Below, piece by piece: positions 54,098 to 64,000 of a stretch of DNA of 64,000 bases. The position numbers and the translations under genes were made by a program. Position 1 is the stretch's first letter; each line of letters starts with the position of its first letter. The notes beneath the pieces are model-generated. The model did no database searches and had not been told where the DNA came from. It saw only the letters and a program-made list of their open reading frames with translations. This DNA comes from Glandiceps talaboti. Lineage: Eukaryota > Hemichordata > Enteropneusta > Spengelidae. The DNA lies in NCBI RefSeq assembly GCF_964340395.1, contig NC_135557.1, positions 16,659,867 to 16,723,866 on the forward strand, given 5' to 3'.

Positions 54098-54788
54098 ACG
54101 CACACACACACACACACACACACACAAACCGTTACGTTATGTACATACATACATACATACATACATACATACATACATACATACATACATACATACATAC
54201 ATAAATAAATAAATAAAAACACGCATAGACACACACACATACATACATACATACATACATACATACATACATACATACATACATACATACATACATACAT
54301 ACACACACACATATACATACATGCATACATACATACATACATACATACATACATACATACATACATACATACATACACACATACATACACACACATATAC
54401 ATACATACATACATACATACATACATACATACATACATACATACATACATACATTCATACATACATACATACATACATGTATACATACATACATACATAC
54501 ATACATACATACATACATACATACATACACACATATACATACATGCATACATACATACATACATACATACATACATACACACACACACATATACATACAT
54601 ACATACATACATACATACATACATACATACATACATACATACATACCTACATACATACATACATACATACATACATACATACATACATACTTACATACTT
54701 ACATACATACATACATATATATATACATACATACATACATACATACATACATACATACATACATACATACATACATACATACATACAT
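54098..54788. repeat. (CA)n then about 650 bp of (CATA)n, longest array in the window
   Basis: A CA run at 54098-54125, a short spacer, then CATA units to 54788. Interruptions are AAATAAATAAAT at about 54204, several CACACA blocks with ATATACATACATG, and ATATATATA at about 54716. The variant block CACACATATACATACATGCA recurs at about 54303 and 54530, which suggests internal duplication. Confidence 0.97.
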
Positions 54789-56649
54789 TCTTCCAGATTT
54801 AGTTTAGAATGCCCTGGAAGGGACAAGACTTTAGAAATATCAACATTTATAACTTTAAATAGAACGTCTTCATGTTAAAACACACCGCAAACCTATGTAT
54901 AATAAAAACGAAAACCTTGTTCAATAAATACTCTCTGAACAAGGCGGCAGCCTATTCCACAGTCGTGGTGCACATACCGCTCGCACCAGAACATATTACC
55001 AGAACAACAGTGTTACTAGAAAAAAACTTATTATTGTAAAGGCAGTGACTTTTGTCTGTTAAAAGACAGCACTTGGCAGTACAAGAATCGACCATACCAT
55101 AACATCAATTATTTAATCTCTAGGCTACTGTTCTACACAGATAGCTAGAGTTCAGCTATCTTTTATTGACCTTTCATTTCCGCCCATCAATTATAATGGT
55201 GTGTTAGTTACAGAAATTGCAGAAATTGGACTGCAAGTTTGGCGCTAATAAACTAAGATATGTGCTCAGTGGTTCAGTATAGATGCTAAGAATATAGGAT
55301 TACAAAGAGATACAAAGAATAAGTGTATATTCTTACTTTCCGCTCCTTTGACTTTTGAAGGCTTATTCAATACCCCCACCCCCCTCACCATGGATGACCT
55401 GCAAATATTTATAAAAACTGTTTTTTTGCCATTTTATATAGGTTTTGAATTATTTTGGTTTCATCGTGTGACATGTAGCTAGAAGTGTTGGTTGGAAGTT
55501 ACTGCAAGAAATATGTGTCGTTTGTTTCTCCGAAAGTGGAATGAACGTTGAGGGCTCTCGTTCTCCAGTGACGATTTCGATTTGGAGTTGTATTTTTACT
55601 AAAATAGGCGATTGCTCTTAGTAATGAAAGAATTGACTTTTAGTGAGAGGTCGATATATACTTCTTATATATCTAAATACATTCTATGATGATTCCATCT
55701 TTATGTATATTCCCACAAGTGCAGTTAATTTGTCGCAAATTTTGTTTTTGTATAGATGACTTATTTAACAAATGCAAGCAAATGACAGTCTAAATTCATG
55801 CTTTTTGACATCATTAGGTAGACAACTTGAGGCGTGTATTGAATGCAAATATGTCAAGTGTGGAAACTCGTGTGGTTTTCTTTTTTGTAACAGCTAATGA
55901 TTCGACAAAAGTCAAAATACGTCAATCGTGAATCTTAATATCAAATCATTATGTCATCCCATTGAAACTTTTAATTTCAGCTAATTCAACTGTTTGTAAC
56001 ATAAATTTTTGTGAAGTATTGCATTAATACATGCATGACGCTCGAGAGCTTATACTATCTTTCATGACTACAGTGGTAACAATGTGTTACAGTCTTTTAG
56101 GGGATCTCAGATGATATCGACTTTAGAAGAAAAAATTGTTTGGGCATATGCGTTAAGAACGCCTTTAAATCAACAGCATCGAGAAACAATTATAACATGT
56201 CCATAGTTTATCAACACAGATGAATTCCAATTGGATATTATATATCTCGATGGAAAAATACTAAAATAGGACACTCATAGCAATATTCGCCATGGTAATC
56301 AATCGTTATCGTAGTAACATCACATGCGTCAACAGGTTTATCTAATTAATCCCTCGTGTTAGGAAAAAAGTTACCCACAATTAATAGAATAGTCGACCAA
56401 TCAAAAGTCTCATTAATCTTGATTTTGATGATGAATCAGCGTTTAGTGCAAACATGGTTTCACCCCACAAAGCTCACGTACGCATTTCAACTGTTAAGTC
56501 ATGTCCCAATTACTGATATTAAAAAAGGGTGCCCTTGAATGACCAAGTGATCCCACATTATTAGATCAGAGGTTGGCTTGTCAATTTTTAGTCAATACGG
56601 GCATACATTTGGAGACACTGAACCTGAAGCAGAGCATCTCGCTTGACTA
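54789..56649. other. No gene seen
   Basis: Contains the possible repeat remnant at 54925-55140 and a C-rich CCCCCACCCCCCTCACC at about 55373-55389. No gene recognised. Confidence 0.5.
54925..55140. repeat. Possible old dispersed-repeat remnant
   Basis: GGCGGCAGCCTATTCCACAG and the following GTGGTGCACATACCGCTCGC resemble a segment I associate with interspersed repeats in marine invertebrate genomes. It is more GC-rich than its surroundings. The assignment is by general resemblance only. Confidence 0.22.
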
Positions 56650-57000
56650 AAGTATTCCTAACACTGCTACAGATTACTATCTGGCTCGACAAATAGGTTT
56701 TACTAACACTGCCACTTTTATCGACTGGAGGCCAATCTTACTACTAACATCGTCGTCTGAGTTCTCATCGTCTGACTGGACAAAAAATCGTTCTATTCAA
56801 CACTGCTACAATTTTTTCGTCTTTTCTACTAAAATTGCCGCATTTCATTGTCTGGCGGGAGAAAAGTTTTAATACACTAATATAGCCATATTTCATCACC
56901 TGATCCAACACACGTTTGTTTTCTAACATTGCTATATATCTATTCGTTAAGTTCAACACAAGGTTTGTTAACTTGCTACAATTGTCATTTGGTTAGACAC
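56650..57000 (+). repeat. Third array of the 42-44-bp dispersed repeat
   Basis: Units such as GCTACAGATTACTATCTGGC then TCGACAAATAGG (about 56668) and GCCACTTTTATCGACTGG (about 56710) repeat at 42-44 bases. They continue as GCTACAATTTTTTCGTC, GCCGCATTTCATTGTCTGG and GCCATATTTCATCACCTG. The array is more decayed at its right end. Confidence 0.7.
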
Positions 57001-58255
57001 ATGATTTTTATGCACATTACTACATATGTGTGATAGTGTTCACTCAGAAGATTGTTAACTGTTAGTTCTGATAAAACACACTTATTTAAAATATAGGAAT
57101 ACTTTTACGTAATTTACACTTGCCAATTTAGTGAAGATCTTCCAAGTAAAAATAACGAATTACAAACAAGGGAAAAGTTGCAATGTTAGTCTAATTAACT
57201 CGACCGAGCCTAGATTCAACCGATGACCCACGGCACTTTCTACATGCAAAGTTGTAAAGTTATATCAATTTACTTCTATTTCCCTTTAGATTTTCCTGCC
57301 AAACTATCTTTAGTAATTAAAAGTCACATTCCAGAGGGAAACGTTGTCATTTCAACCTATAGCAGCACAGTCTGCATATTGTGATTGAATGTCTACTTCT
57401 GAATCACATAATTGTCTTCATTTTCTGCTTTTATACCTCATCAAATGTTACGGAAGTAAAAATGAGTATATTGTCTTTAGGTCGAGGTAATTTAGAAAAA
57501 AATATCTCGACCTACCTAACCTACTGTCCGATATCATCTTATCAGAAACAAACATTTTTATTTCATTTTTGCCTTGGCCAACATTTTCCCGAACCCTACA
57601 ACGTTCTGTCTTAGCGTTAATATCTTTATTTGTACACATCAGTGTCTTCATTTGTAACTATCCTGTTTAGAAATCGAAGACATTTCTGGCAGTACATTGT
57701 GACGATATTTTTTTATTTTTTTTGCTGAGCTGACATGATGTACAGAAGAGATATTGCATTCGCTTCATTGGTAATTGCAATGTTGTATGACTTTATCTTA
57801 ATTTAGCCAAGCCGTGCGTTTTGAATTTTTTTCTCGGTGTCTTGATTATGACGGATGGCTAAACCCGTGGTGCAATCATCAATGTTACCCATGCATAACG
57901 TGTTGTAATTCGAGAGACTTTCAACTTTATAGAATTACAGGCAATAACTCTTGCCATTAGCACAATAATGTGGTGTGTGAATTACGCGATAGTAGACATG
58001 ACATATAACGCCTTAGTATGTACTGGCGTAAAATATCTGATTAAAAACTGTAGGGTCGACTTATTTAGTTAGACTTATTTAATGATTGTGTCATTGATGA
58101 TTATATAGTTTGTAACGATGAGATTGACTAACCACACGCCCTGCATTTTTTGTTCGACAGTTCTCCCATATGGATCGTAAATATTAACTTAATACACGCA
58201 TGTGGCATACGTATCGGATGGTGATATTACACCTGTGTCTTTCCAGATTTTAAAA
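57001..58255. other. No gene seen
   Basis: Short frames only (77 codons at 57381-57614), none recognised. Confidence 0.55.
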
Positions 58256-58259
58256 ATCC

Positions 58260-58345
58260 CACCTCAGTGGATATTTGATAAACTTCAAACATCCACTGAG
58301 GTGATGTTTGAAGTAGTGGATGATGTTTGAAGTTTATGAAATATC
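58260..58345. repeat. Overlapping alternative hairpins
   Basis: CACCTCAGTGGAT (58260-58272) pairs perfectly with ATCCACTGAGGTG (58291-58303) across an 18-base loop. The loop region, GATATTTGATAAACTTCAAA with its next few bases (58270-58293), can instead pair with 58322-58345, with one mismatch in 24. The two folds exclude each other. No gene is attached to it. Confidence 0.8.
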
Positions 58346-61300
58346 TTCAGATTTTCACATAATGTACCTATAAAGGAATATGTGTACATGCCAAAATGCA
58401 TAATGATATCCTTATGTTCTATGCTGTTGATGAAAAGCAGGGATCCAATTCTAGGTGCAACCATCAGAGCTACATACCATCAGGTGTATCACTAGCCTCC
58501 GTGGGTGGGATTTTTCAAGAAGTAGGATTTGAGATTTTAAGATGGACGCTTTCGATAAATTGTGATATCTCATTTACTGATGTACACATTTATGAAATAG
58601 CCTTAAATTTTATGAAGGGGACAGGGAGTAGTGTCGTTTGGGGTTCACGAAAGCATTTATTACTTAAACTTTTGTAACTTTGAAAGTCGGGGAATTTGGC
58701 AAAATTTGAAAAGTGCTTGGGTTTTATATTAAAGACAACGGTAAGCTAACCATCACCCATCTAACACAGATACAAACTATTGCAATAATCTGTTGATGTG
58801 GACAATGTAGTGCACGTGTGATCTGTAACGCTAACAAGTTTTGGTGAAGGAAAGAGGTGTGACAGAAAATATAGATTAAGTGTTACTGTATGTCTTCAAA
58901 TAACAAGTTATGTAACTTGTAATAAGGTGTATGTGTATTCTTGTGTCATCAAACACTTATTTAACAAGTCAAATACTTCATTATTGCAGATCACGTTGAT
59001 AAGAGTTGTAAATGGGCGTTGACATATTTATAGTAGAGTGGCGTCTCTGATAGTGTGTTTTTCGAAAGTGGTGATACATTTCAACTTCATTCAGTATTTA
59101 GTGTATCTTAATTACAGGGTGATAACATTCACATAAACAAGGCACCGTTGTCACCAACTTGTGTAATTTACTACATGCAGCAACACTGCATTTAGTTTGT
59201 ATTTATCCACTTTTGCCGAATGCTCGCTTTCCGATCGAGGTAGTACTATATTCGGAATATAATGTAGTAGGACATTTAAGGTGATGAAAAAGAAAAACGT
59301 CACGTCGTATATATCACACCGTGGGCTGTGAAAGCTGTTTGTCAGCGCTCTAGCCTATAACTTCTACCTTAATTTTTACTTCACTGCGCAATCGTGATAT
59401 TTGATGGCTGTTGATCTTACGCGTCGTTCAACTCTCACAGGTTTATGGTATCTCAATTCCTGTAAAAAGGCAATGAAAAGGTTCAAAAGGTACGAACCGT
59501 ATCATTGTGAAAAATATAGCGCACATCAGAAACATGCCGCTGCCACACTGAGACCATCACCCGGGTCGCTATGCTTCGATGACTCCACTGTAAAGTGACA
59601 GTTGGGGTTTTGTTTGTGATAGATTAAGCTGAATGGCATGTACCTATGTACTCCTTGCGGCTGATATGTACAAACTTGAATTCTGCCTGTCTTGAAGTGT
59701 GTCCTTTCACTTCTTGTTCTGAAATTGTCAAAAAGATGTATGTGTAATATTATTTCCGAAGCTTGTATGCTATAATGTCTGAAAAAGGGGAAATATTATT
59801 ACAAAATGAGTGCATGCTACTAAGGAAAAGGGGATTAGAGGCGGTTCACTAGCAACTAATCAAGTCCAACTCCTGCAAACATATTTTCAAATTTCGACAA
59901 AATACAATATCTGGGCTTTTGAAACTGTTTCAAACAAATTGTTACAATACACACATACAATCACAAGCACATGCTTTTTCACATATCAAGGGGAATGAAA
60001 GTGATAAGATGTCTACTGGTGACGAAACTAACTTTATAATTGTAGATATTGTTGCTATTTTTGTTGGAATTTGGACCTGCAGTGAACAGTCCCGATATCT
60101 ATTGGTATGATATTCTGAAGTTTTGAACCTGCAAACATAATGGTAAATATATATGATTTACTTGAAAACCAAGTGATTGGCAAGATGCATAAACCCTACT
60201 GCGATAACACAGCTAAATGTATATCTCAAACAATAATTGTACATGGAAGAACAGGAACTTCTTAGGCTGCCGTGGTGATATATTACGGTAGAAACGAAAG
60301 CCTTCCATTACCCATTCATTAATCATCCCTCGGAGTTCTGGATATGACAAAAGATGGCGCTGTCGATTAGGTTCACGGATTAGATGAAAATCAAAGATTT
60401 AACCATATACCCTACACGAAACGTCAACTACTCTCTTCTCATTTTGAAAATTATGGAGCAAACCGCCGTCTTCGTTAGGCAAGTTATGAAGCAAGACATT
60501 ATTGTAATACAAATATAGATTCCATTTCGTTTCAACCATATTTTTTTTATTCAACGCATGTTGCTAGGATCAGCTAGCTTTAAGTAAATCCCAAGGGAAA
60601 TGATTTATGGCTGTGTTGGAGCAAACGATTGAAACTGTTGGATCTAAAATCAAATCAACAGTCAAACACCGTTCGGATTTATACCTCCAGAGACACCGTA
60701 ATTAAGTGCAAATACTGTAGAGAATGTTTAGGGTACATAAGGGAATCGTAATCTGACCCATACATGAAACGTTTTACGAGTCCTTTTTACGTTTGCACTC
60801 CTGTCTATAAGTTCCCCAGACTTCTATTTTGAAAGTCGAAAACTGTTCGCACTTTAAAAAAACACATATCAGAATAGTAGTGAATACATATGCAAACCCA
60901 TATGTGTTGTTTCAGTAAGACAGTATCGTACAGAGACTACAAGTCGTTTAATGTATTCCAGTAATATAATTGAATACGTCACTGCACCTCGGCCTATTTC
61001 CTGAATATTTGAATCACAAGATTAAAGAGTATTTGTTTAATCTCACACAGCGATCTGACACTTGAGCAAAGCCCACACCTGCAGCATGTTAAAATATCCC
61101 TGTCCACACAGAAAGCCATGTTATAAGCCTTTTAGATATTAACCTTTCTCTCACAACAAGTTTTACATGTTGGTTATGTGATAATGTGAGCTGACAGACA
61201 TCGTAATGAATAGCTGATGTCGTTTTCCACATGATTAAGATGCATATAACTCACAATGTGTGTGGATTTAGTAAAGGTGATTATAGCATGGTTCAAGTCG

Positions 61301-61540
61301 CCACCTGTATCATTTCACCCATAGGAGTACATTGAAACGACAGCTAATAATCAAAACATATGACAAAAAATACAGCCCTGTGTTTTATGCCATATGTTCA
61401 GCAATGAATTTAGAACAGTTGACTCGTCCCAGCCTGAACATATTGGCTCAGAAATAGGGAAAAACATTCTAATGCAATTATATGACTTGTTGAAGATTCA
61501 TTCGTCGTCTGATAAAATGTTAATCCTAATAATCAAAGTA
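58346..61540. other. 3.2 kb without a recognisable gene
   Basis: A 93-codon frame (58396-58677) sits just after the hairpin region and resembles nothing I know. No microsatellites of note. Confidence 0.55.
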
Positions 61541-61547
61541 CTTTCTC

Positions 61548-61548
<1 letters not shown>

Positions 61549-61604
<56 letters not shown>

Positions 61605-61605
61605 C
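61549..61605. repeat. (ATC)n trinucleotide repeat
   Basis: About 18 CAT/ATC units. Confidence 0.97.
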
Positions 61606-61677
61606 ACAATGCTCACTTGCTCTTATAAGTACAGCGTAGGAAATACAGATGCCATAACCTTTGTACCAAAACCCATT

Positions 61678-61800
61678 GGTTTGGTTTGTTTGTTTGTTTG
61701 TTTGTTTGTTCATCCGTCCGTCCGTCCGTTTGTTCATTCTTTCGATTGTTTGTTTGTTTGTTTGTTGTTGTTGTTGTTGTTGCTGTTGTTGTTGTTGTTT
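61678..61800. repeat. (GTTT)n-(CCGT)n-(GTTT)n-(GTT)n composite
   Basis: Eight GTTT units, four CCGT units, five more GTTT units and about eleven GTT units, joined almost without spacer. Confidence 0.96.
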
Positions 61801-62428
61801 GGGGAGTGTCATTTAAAACGTTAACATTCATTTCTTGTCTTTCGATGACGTCACACGCAGTTAGTACTGCACAACGCGTTTCACAACACGCCAGCTGTCT
61901 TTATCATGTGTCAAGTCCAGTACTTGTGTGAGTGTTTGATAGGTCTAGTTTCTATGCATTAGTTTATATTTAAAACCAATGGCTTCCACTTATTGTGACG
62001 TAGCAAGGTCCTTATTGAGAGCTAACTTTAAAATTACAACAACTAAGTTAAGACAAAATATTTAATTCTAACCACTCTCATCTTGAGTAGGTCCCCTATA
62101 ATCTACATCGCACTAACCATACAATGCTTTAATGTCAGAAACAACGCCAATTTATTAAATTAACACCAGAAGTACCACTCAATGTTTTAATGTCAGAAAC
62201 AAAAATACGATATTATATAATAAGTAGATTTAGAAGGGTACCGAAGAAGGCTGACTTGCAGGTGGTATCTCAGGATTGTTTATCTCTGTACAGAATGAAA
62301 GACTCCCCATTAATAATACAAGCATTCTTACATTTACCTGTGAAGCAATTCGGTTATCTAACATTCCTACAAGTACATATTTCTCCTACTTCTAAGACGT
62401 GATAAAGTACTTAAAATGCAGCAGACGT
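61801..62428. other. No gene; short direct repeat
   Basis: CAATGCTTTAATGTCAGAAA (from 62122) recurs with one change from 62180, a 58-base period. Nothing else recognised. Confidence 0.6.
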
Positions 62429-62430
62429 GC

Positions 62431-62468
62431 AACACACACACACGCACGCACACACACACACACACACA
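62431..62468. repeat. (CA)n with GCACGCA interruption
   Basis: About 18 CA-type units. Confidence 0.96.
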
Positions 62469-63745
62469 GGACAGGGTTCCAACTCTACAAAAACCTAACC
62501 AGCAACCTTTACGTTATCACAGAAAAAAATTTCTTAGCAAAATATTACATGATGGTAAAAAGACGTTTCCTTAATTAAGGCGTGTTTGCAACTTTGAATG
62601 CATAAGTTGGTATATATACCCAATACTACTACATATACTAATGGTGACGTTCGGAGCACTGTGAACCTGTGTTTGTCGACACACAAAGAAGCCCTTATCC
62701 AGACGTGTATTTCGGATGACCACAGAACGTTTACAGAGATTGAGTTGTTTACAGTGAATATACCTGTGGATAATATGGTATCAGAAAACTGACATTGAAA
62801 CAGACTAGAACAATTGTTGTTACATGCGGTAATTTACGCAAATGGGTAATACCGTGGTATTGGTAAAGCGAATATATTCACAATGAAATCGAGGTAACAC
62901 ACTGGCCAAAAAAGAAACTGTGCCTAATACATATATTTTTGTTTTTCACCAAGGAGCTCAAAACTATATATACATGTGGGTTTTTTTCTGGAAGTCCAGT
63001 GTTACCACCCTATACTCAATTGACAATAGCGCATTAGCGCCAATATTTACCTGTTATCGAGTGTGATGTTGTCCTAATTTTACACTATCATATTTGTCAA
63101 TATGGTATAAGTTCCTAAATTCATGCAAACAATACTTCCGTTCATATCATTTGTGTTTTTTTTAACTGCCGTTCATCGTACGTATAAAAAGGTGACGTTC
63201 TTATGGTTATCAGGAAAACCAACATGAACATTTAAGAACTTAATGCTTTGAGCAGTACATTGAAAATTAATACACTGGATTTATTTCACAATATAATATA
63301 ACCGACTTAAAAACTTGATGATACTGGATGTGGACATGACGAATCTTCTTATTTTCGAGGGCAAGTGATAGAACAGTTGAGATGTATACCTTTCTCTTTG
63401 TAAATGTTCTTTGAAGTGATGTCAAACCACAGATTGATTTGCTATCAGTTCATTAGACATCAAAACATAAATGTATTATCAGAAAAAAAGAATATTTGTA
63501 TAGAGTATTCGACATTAAGTAGTTGTTATCTATAATAGAAACATATGAATGCGATTCATTCCTACATGTGTATTGCTTATATTTTAGAAATATCATTTGA
63601 TGAAATGTATGAGGTCACATGTGTTATCGCATAGATGATAAATGTGTCATTTCTTGATATGAAAGGTGATCATGAACTTATTGGTTCGTGACTGCGATGT
63701 TGAATGTGAACTTTACTATCATGCAAGTGGCTTTTATACAAACTA
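62469..63745. other. No gene seen
   Basis: AT-rich DNA, no recognised feature. Confidence 0.55.
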
Positions 63746-63747
63746 AC

Positions 63748-63796
63748 GCGCACGCACACATACACACACAGACTCTTTCACTTTAGCAAGTGCCTT

Positions 63797-63833
<37 letters not shown>

Positions 63834-63920
63834 TACATACATACATACATACATACATACACAGACACGTAGTCTCTGTTTCTCTGTCTGTTTGCCCCCC
63901 CCCCCTCTCTCTCTCTCGCT
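63748..63920. repeat. CA, CATA, C-run and TC repeats at the right edge
   Basis: GCACGCACACATACACACAC, a spacer, (CA)n at 63800-63826, (CATA)n to about 63860, then a C run and a short (TC)n. Confidence 0.94.
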
Positions 63921-64000
63921 CAAAAAAAGAAATAGGTAAGCTCTCTGCAAAAGGTAATTCTTGAGTTTTCTTTGCAGATTTAAGGACTATGAAAACCTTT

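Noticed and set aside
54046-54878. Open frames of 182-212 codons (poly Y-V-C-M, poly I-H-T-Y) on both strands
   Set aside because: Open simultaneously in several frames and on both strands because the CATA repeat lacks stops; an artefact.

Overview
This window reads as nuclear DNA of a metazoan, most likely a marine invertebrate. It is AT-rich and very gene-poor, and it is saturated with di-, tri- and tetranucleotide microsatellites (ATGT/ACAT, CTGT/GACA, CTAT, GTTT, AT, GA, CA, CAA, GAT). It also carries a tRNA-derived SINE with a LINE-L2-style tail. I see no operons, prokaryotic promoters, rRNA or CRISPR. The exact phylum cannot be fixed from the sequence alone; lophotrochozoan and deuterostome invertebrates both remain possible.

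The one gene I can support is an uninterrupted 400-codon rhodopsin-class (class A) peptide-type GPCR on the + strand at 35716-36918. A polypyrimidine tract and AG end six bases before the ATG, which suggests that a 5'UTR intron ends there and the whole coding sequence lies in one exon. Its residues recall the thyrotropin-releasing-hormone-receptor-like group. Two activation switches are altered: E-K-Y replaces D/E-R-Y, and C-I-G-P replaces C-W-x-P. Apart from this exon the 64 kb looks like intergenic or intronic sequence.

Layout: 1-16.4 kb is non-coding with microsatellite islands. 16.5-16.7 kb holds the first of four dispersed copies of a degenerate 42-44 bp tandem repeat; the others are at 40.2-40.9, 41.7-41.8 and 56.6-57.0 kb. 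At 19.9-20.4 kb a 46-bp palindrome and a 230-bp foldback (MITE-like) element sit next to an AT tract. 28.5-28.9 kb holds the SINE. 30.5-31.2 kb holds a 663-bp element with terminal inverted repeats, a minisatellite core and a 9-bp flanking direct repeat. 35.7-36.9 kb is the GPCR, followed by trinucleotide repeats. 38.4 and 58.3 kb have further inverted repeats. 42.7-54.8 kb is the densest microsatellite territory, with composite arrays up to about 650 bp. The remainder is unremarkable AT-rich DNA.

Most apparent open reading frames here (poly-YVCM, poly-IHTY, poly-VCLS, poly-IY and similar) are translated microsatellites, not genes. Coordinates of repeat edges are good to a few bases. All family assignments are from recognition by eye, without database searches.
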